DNA of 35,270 bases, taken from an uncultured Clostridia bacterium (GTDB taxonomy: Bacteria > Bacillota > Clostridia > Oscillospirales > Butyricicoccaceae). Made by a program: the position numbers and the translations under genes. Below the pieces are notes generated by a model that made no database searches, was not told the DNA's origin, and was given only the letters and a program-made list of their open reading frames with translations. Each line of letters starts with the position of its first letter. Position 1 is the first letter of the stretch. The DNA lies in assembly GCA_947856675.1 (NCBI GenBank), contig CANUCM010000066.1, positions 1-35,270 on the forward strand, in the 5' to 3' direction. Below, in pieces: positions 7,502-13,879 of the stretch.

Positions 7502-7530
7502 ATATTACCACAATACATTTTGGATTGCAA
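7502..7530 (-). promoter_or_regulatory. Promoter of rpmB
   Basis: On the minus strand TTGCAA (7530-7525) and TAATAT (7507-7502) are spaced by 17 bases, 48 bases before the rpmB start. Confidence 0.65.
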
Positions 7531-7603
7531 GAGCAAATATGAAAAAAGTCAACAATTATTTGCGCCGGCCGGCAGAAAAAACAGAAACAAAAAGCAAAAG
7601 CAC

Positions 7604-7632
7604 TGTCCAAACCGGTTGAGATATGTTATAAT
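7604..7632 (+). promoter_or_regulatory. Promoter of hprK (extended -10)
   Basis: TATAAT (7627-7632) preceded by TGT gives an extended -10. The -35 (TGTCCA, 7604-7609) is weak. It points to hprK, 42 bases downstream, and is divergent from the rpmB promoter. Confidence 0.6.
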
Positions 7633-7673
7633 AAAAGACCAGCAGGCCGGTGTCGGCGCAAAGGAGGGTTCGT

Positions 7674-8624
7674 ATGGAAAAATATTCGGTAAAGCTGCAC
7701 CAGTTGATCTCGGAGTTTGGGCTGGAAGTGCTTTACGGCCCGGACGGTTATTTGGAAAAAGAAATTTCCAGCACGGAAGTCAACCGGCCGGCGCTGCAGC
7801 TGACGGGGTTTTATGAGTATTTTGACAGCGACGGAATCCAGGTGCTGGGCAAGGTAGAACACACTTATCTGGGCAGGTTGAGCCCGGCCGAACGCGCGCA
7901 CAGCCTGAACCGGCTGTTTGGGGAACATGTGCCGCTGGTGATTTACACGCGGGGCATGGAGCCGTACGCGGAGTGCATGGAGGCGGCCAGGGAACATCAG
8001 ATCACCATTTGCCGCACGCAGGATGCGACGCCGCCGTTTATTGCGGCACTCAGCGCGTCGCTGAACGTGCACCTTGGGCCGCGTGCGACCATCCACGGTG
8101 TTTTGGTGGAGGTATACGGCGAAGGCGTGCTGCTGCTGGGCGACAGCGGCGTGGGCAAGAGCGAAACGGCAATAGAGCTTGTCAAGCGCGGCCACCGCCT
8201 GATTGCGGATGATGCGGTGGACATCAAGCGTGTTTCCGCCAAGTCGCTGGTCGGTTCCGCGCCGGAAATGATTCGTTATTTTGTTGAGCTTCGCGGCATC
8301 GGAATCATTGACGTACGGCGTATTTTTGGTATGGGCTCGGTCAAGCCCCCGGAAAAAATCGACCTCATTATTCATCTGGAGCAATGGCAGGAGGGCAAGC
8401 CGTACGACCGGATGGGGATCGACGACAAAATGACCGATATTTTGGGAATCAAAGTCCCGTCACTGGTGGTGCCGGTGCGGCCCGGGCGCAACCTGGCCGT
8501 TATTATTGAGGTGGCGGCCATGAACAACCGCAACAAAAAGATGGGCCACAACGCCGCACGCGAGCTGGCCGACAAGCAGTATGCCAGCCTTCTGGCGCAG
8601 CAGAACAACACGGGCAGCCGGTGA
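7674..8624 (+). CDS. hprK: HPr kinase/phosphorylase
   Basis: 316-residue cytoplasmic enzyme that phosphorylates Ser46 of HPr, and removes that phosphate, to set carbon catabolite repression in Firmicutes. The N-terminal domain (1-130) is followed by the catalytic core with H141, the P-loop GDSGVGKS (156-163), the acidic LIADDAV (D179/D180) and the family signature ELRGIGIIDVRRIFG (about 209-223). Length and motifs are standard. ATG 7674 has AAGGAGGG six bases upstream. No PTS gene, whiG-like or lgt partner is adjacent; the gene stands between rpmB and the thiamine transporter and has no terminator before the downstream promoter at 8634. Confidence 0.97.
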   Translation: MEKYSVKLHQLISEFGLEVLYGPDGYLEKEISSTEVNRPALQLTGFYEYFDSDGIQVLGKVEHTYLGRLSPAERAHSLNRLFGEHVPLVIYTRGMEPYAECMEAAREHQITICRTQDATPPFIAALSASLNVHLGPRATIHGVLVEVYGEGVLLLGDSGVGKSETAIELVKRGHRLIADDAVDIKRVSAKSLVGSAPEMIRYFVELRGIGIIDVRRIFGMGSVKPPEKIDLIIHLEQWQEGKPYDRMGIDDKMTDILGIKVPSLVVPVRPGRNLAVIIEVAAMNNRNKKMGHNAARELADKQYASLLAQQNNTGSR

Positions 8625-8633
8625 CGGCAGGCC

Positions 8634-8662
8634 TTGACAAAAGCTCCGGGGTGCGGTATGAT
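8634..8662 (+). promoter_or_regulatory. Promoter of the TPP-riboswitch/thiT transcript
   Basis: Perfect TTGACA (8634-8639), 17-base spacer, TATGAT (8657-8662). It starts 10 bases after the hprK stop and sits just before the TPP aptamer. Confidence 0.85.
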
Positions 8663-8679
8663 ACACCCGACAATTCAAT

Positions 8680-8768
8680 GCAGGGGTGCTGGCGCAAGCC
8701 GGCTGAGATCGAGCGTATCGCCGCTCAGTCCCTTACACCTGATCCGGATAATGCCGGCGTAGGAAGTC
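8680..8768 (+). promoter_or_regulatory. TPP riboswitch (THI element)
   Basis: The conserved THI-box landmarks are present in order: GGGGTGC (8683-8689), GGCTGAGA (8701-8708), CCCTTACACCTGATCCGG (8730-8747) and ATAATGCCGGCGTAGGAA (8749-8766). The aptamer binds thiamine pyrophosphate. The terminator about 20 bases on implies transcriptional shut-off of thiT when TPP is plentiful. Confidence 0.95.
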
Positions 8769-8786
8769 ACCGAAATCCATCCTTTC

Positions 8787-8816
8787 GCCGTGCTGCGCCG
8801 TGCAGCGCGGCTTTTT
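8787..8816 (+). terminator. Riboswitch-controlled terminator before thiT
   Basis: A 10-bp stem (8787-8796 with 8802-8811) and five T residues stand between the TPP aptamer and the thiT start. This is the expression platform expected for a TPP off-switch. Confidence 0.88.
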
Positions 8817-8867
8817 GTTTCGGCGGCACACAGACCTTCTGCTTTGGGGAAAACGGAGGAACAGAAA

Positions 8868-9440
8868 ATGCAACAAACAACAACTCATTCCAGCACTCGT
8901 GTGCGTGCCGTGGTGGAAGGCGCCGTGATGGTGGCCGTGGCTGCGGCGCTCAGCTTTGCCAAACTGGAGTTTGCCTGGCTTCAGGGCGGATCGGTTGAGC
9001 TTTCCATGGTGCCCATCGTGCTGTACGCGGTGCGCTGGGGCTGCGGCTGGGGTCTGGGTGCCGGCTTTGTACTCGGTACGCTGCAGTGGATGTTCGGCGG
9101 CTTTGCCGCAAGCTGGCAGTCCATCATTCTGGACTACAGCGGCGCCTTTATGATGCTGGGTCTCGCCGGGCTGTTCAAAGGCCGCAAAAACGGTGTCGTA
9201 TGGGGCAGCGTTGTGGGCGGTCTCGGACGTTTTGTTGTGCACTATATCAGCGGCGTGACCATTTATGCCTCGTCTATGCCGGAAAACTTCTTCGGCATGA
9301 CCATGACGACGCCGTATTTCTACTCGCTGCTGTACAACGGATCCTATATGACAATCAACATTGTTTTGTCGGTCGTTGTCTGCCTTTTGCTGACGCGGTC
9401 GGCGCCCATTGCGGCCTACGCTGCCGGACAGAAAAAGTAA
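8868..9440 (+). CDS. thiT: Thiamine-specific ECF transporter S component ThiT (YuaJ)
   Basis: 190-residue membrane protein with six hydrophobic segments that binds thiamine and works with a shared energising module (EcfA, EcfA', EcfT) encoded elsewhere. Family features include the WLQGGSVELSMVPIVL loop at about 37-52, the GFVLGTLQWMFGG helix, SIILDYSGAF, and the C-terminal LLYNGSYM segment, which matches the thiamine-contacting end of ThiT. The upstream TPP riboswitch confirms the substrate. ATG 8868 has GGAGGA nine bases upstream. Confidence 0.95.
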   Translation: MQQTTTHSSTRVRAVVEGAVMVAVAAALSFAKLEFAWLQGGSVELSMVPIVLYAVRWGCGWGLGAGFVLGTLQWMFGGFAASWQSIILDYSGAFMMLGLAGLFKGRKNGVVWGSVVGGLGRFVVHYISGVTIYASSMPENFFGMTMTTPYFYSLLYNGSYMTINIVLSVVVCLLLTRSAPIAAYAAGQKK

Positions 9441-9444
9441 CACG

Positions 9445-9474
9445 GAATAAAATGCCCCTCTCCGGTCATACGAT
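9445..9474 (+). promoter_or_regulatory. Possible mother-cell sigma-E-type promoter for the YlmC/YmxH gene
   Basis: CATACGAT (9467-9474) in the loop of the thiT terminator resembles the sigma-E -10 (CATACAnT), and GAATAAAA (9445-9452) upstream, with 14 bases between, resembles its -35. The predicted start near 9481 would give an mRNA beginning at the ribosome binding site. This rests on consensus matching only. Confidence 0.35.
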
Positions 9475-9496
9475 GCTACCGGAGGGGGCGTTTTTT
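9453..9496 (+). terminator. Terminator of thiT, whose 3' arm holds the next gene's ribosome binding site
   Basis: Arms 9454-9466 and 9478-9489 pair with one bulge and are followed by six T residues (9491-9496) that run directly into the ATG of the next gene at 9497. The 3' arm contains GGAGGGGG (9481-9488), the only ribosome binding site for that gene. Confidence 0.85.
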
Positions 9497-9781
9497 ATGC
9501 AGGAGAAAAATTGCCGGGTTTTCGACCTGGGCTGCAAGGAGGTTATCAATCTGTATGACGGGGCGCGGCTCGGGTATGTCGGTGATGTGGAAATTGAAAC
9601 GGAGAGCGGCCGGGTCACAGCGCTTGTCATTCCGGGGCGTCTGCGGCTTTTTGGGCTTTTGGGAAGGGAAGACGACATAGTGGTTCCCTGGGACAGCATC
9701 GAAAAAATCGGGGAAGACATTATCCTTATCCGCTATGCGGCACCGTGCGGAAGAAGAAACAGAAAACCGCGCAGCTTTTAA
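9497..9781 (+). CDS. YlmC/YmxH-family sporulation protein (PRC-barrel)
   Basis: 94 residues, a single PRC-barrel-like domain. The sequence CRVFDLGCKEVINLYDGARLGYVGDVEIE followed by VIPGRLRLFGLLGREDDIVVPWDSIEKIGEDIILI is the hallmark of the YlmC/YmxH family of endospore formers. Its biochemical role is not known. The C-terminal tail CGRRNRKPRSF is basic and goes beyond the usual domain end. ATG 9497 is the only sensible start; its ribosome binding site lies inside the preceding terminator stem, so transcripts entering from thiT would hide it (see findings). Confidence 0.85.
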   Translation: MQEKNCRVFDLGCKEVINLYDGARLGYVGDVEIETESGRVTALVIPGRLRLFGLLGREDDIVVPWDSIEKIGEDIILIRYAAPCGRRNRKPRSF

Positions 9782-9792
9782 AGCGTCTGCGG

Positions 9793-9821
9793 TTGCGGGC
9801 TGCCGGGGAATATGCTACGAT
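9793..9821 (+). promoter_or_regulatory. Promoter of the lipoprotein gene
   Basis: TTGCGG (9793-9798) and TACGAT (9816-9821), 17-base spacer, 48 bases before the GTG start. Confidence 0.5.
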
Positions 9822-9868
9822 AATATTGCAGAAAACCGGAGCCCTGGCGCCGAAAGGGGGACAAGCCT

Positions 9869-11284
9869 GTGAAATACGGAAAAAAGGTATTGGCGGCTGC
9901 GCTTTCAGCCTGTATGCTGCTGGGGATGTCGGCGTGCGGCGCAGACATGGAAGCTTTTTTGGAGGAAGTCCGGAAGGTCGGCGAGTGGGACTGCTATGAA
10001 ACAACCACGGCGATTTCCTTGTCGATCGAAGCGGAAGAAAGCGCGGATTTGGGCTTTTCTTCGGCACAGGGAGAGATAGCGCTGCAGTACAGGGTGGACA
10101 CGGACACGGCAAATGCAGAACTGAGCGGCGGCTTTGAGGCCGGCGTTGAAGGGCTGGACACATACGGCGCGAGGACCGACATTCACACAGAGTATGCGCT
10201 GGATCCGGTGTATGTTGTGGACGGGGTGCTGTATGCGCCGCTTAAGCTTATTTGCGACATGGCAGAGCTGGGCGGAACCTACGGCGCGGAAGACGCTGTG
10301 CGTGCGCAGACTGAGGCGGAGTATGCGGCGGTCAGCCTGGGAGACGATGCGGAAGCGCTGGTGCAGATGGTGCAGGAGGCAAAGGCAGGCGTGACCCCGG
10401 AGCGGTACGGGCAGCTGGGACAGCTGCTCGCGCAGTATGCCACGGGGCTGCAGGTGAAACGGACCGGCCGCAGTTATACCATGTCGGGAGAAATTTCACA
10501 GCTTCCCGGAGAGCTGATCTCGCTGTACGGCTTTTTTGGGCAGCATATTCAGGAACTTAATGATGTCCTTCAGCTCGGGATGGACGGAGAAGAGCTTGTG
10601 CAGGCGATGGAAGCGGCGCAGGAAATGAATCTGAGCGCAGAAGATTTGGCCCAGCTTCAGACCGAAATGGAAAGCAGCGGAGTGGCCGGTGATTTTTCCG
10701 TGACGGTCAGCTTTGAAGACGGAAAAATGACAACCGCCGCAAACATCCTGATTACGGTGCAGCCCGGGCTGGAAATCGCGGTAAACGTGCAGAAAGTCAC
10801 CGCTCAGCGGGCTTTTGTGACCGTCAAGGCGCCTGAAAGCTCTGAAAGCATGTCTTTTGAGAGAATCGAGAGCCTGATGAACGGCTGGAGCGAAGAAACA
10901 GTGGGCACTTACGCCACCGTGGATTTGCATTCCCAGTGGGTCGATGCGGCGTATTGGGACGGCGACGCCCCGGTCTTTACCAGCGTCGGGTGCCCGGTGG
11001 TGGAACAGGAGGGGCAGTATCTTGTGGGCTTCCGCGCCGTAATGGAAAGCCTGGGGTACGGTGCCGACTATGACGCCGCGACGGATACGGTGTTCTTTGT
11101 GGACAAGGACGGCGCACGCACCCCGGTTGCGCTGTATGAGGAAAACGGGCGTTCGTATATCAGCGCTGAACAGCTGGGAAACATTGGATTCGATGCCTGG
11201 CAGGAGGACGGGGATTACCCCATGATGTACATTTTCCCCCGGGGAACAATCAATATTTGGACGGAAGGCGATCTCTGGTATTAA
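9869..11284 (+). CDS. Secreted lipoprotein with C-terminal copper-amine-oxidase-N-like (stalk) domain
   Basis: 471 residues. The N-terminus MKYGKKVLAAALSACMLLG ending in MSAC is a lipoprotein signal with the lipidated cysteine most likely C23, so the protein is anchored outside the membrane. Residues about 35-320 are acidic and beta-rich with alternating hydrophobic strands and no motif I can name; a LolA/LppX-like lipid-binding shape is possible but unproven. The C-terminal ~90 residues, with YLVGFRAVMESLGYGADYDAATDTVFF, resemble the copper amine oxidase N-terminal-like domain common in clostridial surface proteins, where it is a stalk and not an enzyme. GTG 9869 follows AAAGGGGG by eight bases. 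No partner gene is evident. Confidence 0.65.
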   Translation: MKYGKKVLAAALSACMLLGMSACGADMEAFLEEVRKVGEWDCYETTTAISLSIEAEESADLGFSSAQGEIALQYRVDTDTANAELSGGFEAGVEGLDTYGARTDIHTEYALDPVYVVDGVLYAPLKLICDMAELGGTYGAEDAVRAQTEAEYAAVSLGDDAEALVQMVQEAKAGVTPERYGQLGQLLAQYATGLQVKRTGRSYTMSGEISQLPGELISLYGFFGQHIQELNDVLQLGMDGEELVQAMEAAQEMNLSAEDLAQLQTEMESSGVAGDFSVTVSFEDGKMTTAANILITVQPGLEIAVNVQKVTAQRAFVTVKAPESSESMSFERIESLMNGWSEETVGTYATVDLHSQWVDAAYWDGDAPVFTSVGCPVVEQEGQYLVGFRAVMESLGYGADYDAATDTVFFVDKDGARTPVALYEENGRSYISAEQLGNIGFDAWQEDGDYPMMYIFPRGTINIWTEGDLWY

Positions 11285-11291
11285 AAAACTC

Positions 11292-11320
11292 TTGCAAAAC
11301 GGCAAAGTTTGTGGTATCCT
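11292..11320 (+). promoter_or_regulatory. Promoter of rpsB-tsf
   Basis: TTGCAA (11292-11297) and TATCCT (11315-11320) with a 17-base spacer. It starts right after the lipoprotein stop and leaves a leader of about 128 bases. Confidence 0.65.
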
Positions 11321-11326
11321 ATTAAA

Positions 11327-11454
11327 GCTAATGCCGAGGGAAGGCTGTGCCTTGCCCGGCGAACATTACACACACCGTCGATCGCTGCGGCCGGTGCCGA
11401 AAGGCCTCCGCACGGATGAAACGGTGGAGGGTAAAACCGAAGGAGGAAAAAACA
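11327..11454 (+). promoter_or_regulatory. Structured 5' leader of rpsB
   Basis: The leader contains a near-perfect hairpin (about 11332-11365, GCCGAGGGAAGGC against GCCTTGCCCGGC) and a second possible stem (CCTCC at about 11405 with GGAGG at about 11426) ahead of the ribosome binding site. Long rpsB leaders are known autoregulatory targets of S2 in some bacteria; I do not recognise this as a described element. Confidence 0.4.
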
Positions 11455-12261
11455 ATGGCAGTCATTTCGATGAAGCAGCTTCTGGAAGCCGGCGTGCACT
11501 TTGGCCACCAGACGAGAAGATGGAACCCCAAGATGGCGCAGTACATCTTCATGGAGAGAAACGGGATCTATATCATCGATCTCCAGAAGACCGTCAAGAA
11601 GCTCGAGGAAGCCTATTTCTTCGCCCGTGACATCGCGGCCGAAGGCGGCTCCATTCTGTTTGTCGGCACCAAGAAGCAGGCGCAGGACGCGGTGAAGGAA
11701 GAAGCCGAACGCGCCGGCATGTACTTTGTCAACGCCCGTTGGCTCGGCGGCATGCTGACCAACTTCAAGACCATGCGCAAGCGTGTCGAGCGCCTGGCGC
11801 AGCTCAATAAAATGAGCGAGGACGGCACGTTTGATCTGCTGCCCAAAAAAGAAGTTATCAAGCTCAAGCTCGAGATCGAAAAGCTGGAAAAATATCTGGG
11901 CGGCGTCAAGGAAATGCGCAAGCTGCCTTCCGCGCTGTTTGTCGTCGATCTTCGCAAGGAGAAAAACGCGCTGGCTGAAGCCCGCAAGCTGGGCATTCCC
12001 GTCATCGCCATTGTCGATACCAACTGCGATCCCGACGAGGTCGATTATGTCATTCCCGGCAACGATGACGCCATCCGCGCCATCAAACTGATTGCTTCCG
12101 CCATGGCCAGCGCAGTGATCGAAGGCCGCCAGGGCGAGCAGCTGGATGTGACCGATGCGGCGGTTGCCGAGGAGAAGCCTGCCGAGCAGGCCGTCGACAC
12201 CACCCCCCGCGCTCCGGCAAAGCGCGAGTCCAAGGTCGCCGAGGAAATTACGGCTGAATAA
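11455..12261 (+). CDS. rpsB: Small ribosomal subunit protein uS2
   Basis: 268-residue ribosomal protein. It opens MAVISMKQLLEAGVHFGHQTRRWNPKM and contains IYIIDLQKTVKKLEEAY, FVNARWLGGMLTNFKTM, FVVDLRKEKNALAEARKLGIPVIAIVDTNCDPD and YVIPGNDDAIRAI, all typical of bacterial S2. The last ~35 residues are an Ala/Glu-rich tail, common in this group. ATG 11455 has AAGGAGGAA about eight bases upstream; in-frame codons further upstream belong to the leader. It is followed by tsf in the universal rpsB-tsf order. Confidence 0.98.
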   Translation: MAVISMKQLLEAGVHFGHQTRRWNPKMAQYIFMERNGIYIIDLQKTVKKLEEAYFFARDIAAEGGSILFVGTKKQAQDAVKEEAERAGMYFVNARWLGGMLTNFKTMRKRVERLAQLNKMSEDGTFDLLPKKEVIKLKLEIEKLEKYLGGVKEMRKLPSALFVVDLRKEKNALAEARKLGIPVIAIVDTNCDPDEVDYVIPGNDDAIRAIKLIASAMASAVIEGRQGEQLDVTDAAVAEEKPAEQAVDTTPRAPAKRESKVAEEITAE

Positions 12262-12275
12262 GCATCCGCATTGAT

Positions 12276-12304
12276 GGGGTCGGGCACAGGCCCGGCCCCT
12301 TTTT
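12276..12304 (+). terminator. Terminator or attenuator between rpsB and tsf
   Basis: A 9-bp GC-rich stem (12276-12284 with 12291-12299, one wobble) is followed by five T residues. It lies within the operon and would lower tsf relative to rpsB. Confidence 0.75.
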
Positions 12305-12337
12305 CAGGAAAACCAATACGATTTGGAGGAAATAAAA

Positions 12338-13261
12338 ATGGCATTCACGGCAAAAGACGTACAAAAGCTCCGCGAGCAGACCGGCGCCGGCATGATGGAC
12401 TGCAAAAAGGCGCTGACTTCTTCTGACGGCGATTTCGAAAAAGCCATCGAGTTCCTGCGTGAAAAGGGCCTGGCTGCCGCTGCAAAAAAGGCCGGCCGCG
12501 TTGCCGCTGAGGGTATGGTTCTCGCCACCGTCTGCAAAGAGTGCGGCGTGGGCGTTATGGTCGAGGTCAACAGCGAGACCGACTTTGTCGCAAAAAATCA
12601 GGAGTTTCAGAAGTTTGTCGCCGATGTGGCAGAGGTTGTGGTCAAAGAGAACCCTGCAGACATCGAAGCGCTGGGCGCCTGCAAATATCCCGGCAGCGAT
12701 CTGACGGTGACCGATATGCAGCGCGAAAAGGTTCTCACCATTGGCGAGAACATCCAGCTGCGCCGCTTTGTGCGCTACGATGACAGCGGCATGAACGTCG
12801 CCTATGTGCACATGGGCGGCAAGATCGGCGTGCTGGTCAAGCTCGAGGTTTCGGAAAACCTCAAGGGCAACGCCGCCATCGAAGAGCTGGGCAAGGATAT
12901 CTGCATGCAGATTGCCGCCATGCGTCCGCAGTACCTGTGCCGCAACTGCGTGCCCGCCGAAGTTCTGGCAAAAGAAAAGGAGATCCTGCTGGCCCAGACC
13001 ATCAACGAGGGCAAGCCGGCCAACGTCGCCGAGAAGATCGTCGCCGGCCGCATCAATAAGTTTTATGAGGAAAACTGCCTTGTCGATCAGCCCTTCGTCA
13101 AGGAAAACAAGGTTTCGGTTTCCAAGTATGCCGATCGTGTCGCGTCCGAGCAGGGCGGCACGGTGAAAATCGCCAAGTTTGATCGCTTTGAGCGCGGCGA
13201 GGGCATCGAAAAGCGCGAGGACAACTTCGCTGAAGAAGTTGCCAAGATGACCGGCAAATAA
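12338..13261 (+). CDS. tsf: Translation elongation factor Ts
   Basis: 307-residue guanine-nucleotide exchange factor for EF-Tu. The N-terminal UBA-like domain (MAFTAKDVQKLREQTGAGMMDCKKAL) is followed by the conserved core with VNSETDFVAKN, whose TDFVAKN segment inserts beside the EF-Tu nucleotide site, and by two dimerisation subdomains. Length is within the usual range. ATG 12338 has GGAGGA seven bases upstream; a TTG five codons earlier lies on that site. It is expressed from the rpsB promoter through the intergenic hairpin. Confidence 0.98.
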   Translation: MAFTAKDVQKLREQTGAGMMDCKKALTSSDGDFEKAIEFLREKGLAAAAKKAGRVAAEGMVLATVCKECGVGVMVEVNSETDFVAKNQEFQKFVADVAEVVVKENPADIEALGACKYPGSDLTVTDMQREKVLTIGENIQLRRFVRYDDSGMNVAYVHMGGKIGVLVKLEVSENLKGNAAIEELGKDICMQIAAMRPQYLCRNCVPAEVLAKEKEILLAQTINEGKPANVAEKIVAGRINKFYEENCLVDQPFVKENKVSVSKYADRVASEQGGTVKIAKFDRFERGEGIEKREDNFAEEVAKMTGK

Positions 13262-13279
13262 ACAGCCTGCTGAAAAGCT

Positions 13280-13320
13280 GGGCGGGGTATCCTTTGGGGA
13301 TGCCCCGCCCGTTTTGTTTC
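13280..13320 (+). terminator. Terminator of rpsB-tsf
   Basis: A 13-bp GC-rich stem (13280-13292 with 13298-13310, one wobble) followed by GTTTTGTTT. Confidence 0.85.
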
Positions 13321-13341
13321 CGGCGCTGCGGAGCGGCGTGC

Positions 13342-13371
13342 TTGAAATGGGCGATTTTGCTGTGGTATAAT
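13342..13371 (+). promoter_or_regulatory. Promoter of the DUF3842-M20 operon
   Basis: TTGAAA (13342-13347) and perfect TATAAT (13366-13371), 18-base spacer, with TGG before the -10 (extended type). Confidence 0.75.
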
Positions 13372-13407
13372 GCTGATGCCGAAATGTGCAGAGAACGAAT
13401 CAAAAAG

Positions 13408-13428
13408 CTGCCGGCAGGCAGTTTTTTT
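13408..13428 (+). terminator. Short hairpin with T run in the DUF3842 leader (possible attenuator)
   Basis: A 5-bp stem (13408-13412 with 13417-13421) and a GGCA loop are followed by seven T residues, between the promoter and the DUF3842 ribosome binding site. The stem is short, so termination would be partial. Confidence 0.5.
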
Positions 13429-13444
13429 CCGGAGGGGAGCAGCG

Positions 13445-13867
13445 ATGAAGCTGGTTGTAATTGACGGGCAGGGCGGCGGTGTCGGCAAAGGCATTGTCGA
13501 ATGTGTACGGCGCGAGCTGCCAAACGTGGAGATCATCGCGGTGGGAACCAATGCGCTGGCCACGGCGGCCATGCTCAAAGCGGGCGCGGCGGCCGGGGCG
13601 ACGGGTGAGAATGCCGTCCGGTTTAACTGCGCCCATTGTGATGTGATTGCGGGCGCTATGGGAATTGCCTTCGCCAACTCCATGCACGGAGAAATCAGCC
13701 CCGCTGTGGCGCAGGCGGTTTCCGCAAGCCCGGCGCGCAAATTGCTTGTGCCGATGGCGCGGTGCAGCGCGCAGGTTCTGGGGGTGGAAGAAAAGCCTCT
13801 GGCTGCATATTTTTCCGAGATGGTGCAGGCGCTGAAACAGATGGATTACGGCCGGAGTGCCGAGTAA
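13445..13867 (+). CDS. DUF3842-family protein
   Basis: 140-residue protein of unknown function. MKLVVIDGQGGGVGKGIVE is a glycine-rich beta-loop-alpha typical of Rossmann-like folds, followed by VGTNALATAAMLKAGAAAGATGENAV, the most conserved block of DUF3842, and GIAFANSMHGEISP. No catalytic residue is known for the family. ATG 13445 has GGAGGGGAG five bases upstream. The stop is 12 bases before the M20 peptidase start, so the two are co-transcribed and presumably work together or share a need. Confidence 0.85.
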   Translation: MKLVVIDGQGGGVGKGIVECVRRELPNVEIIAVGTNALATAAMLKAGAAAGATGENAVRFNCAHCDVIAGAMGIAFANSMHGEISPAVAQAVSASPARKLLVPMARCSAQVLGVEEKPLAAYFSEMVQALKQMDYGRSAE

Positions 13868-13879
13868 GGAGGGGCTTTT

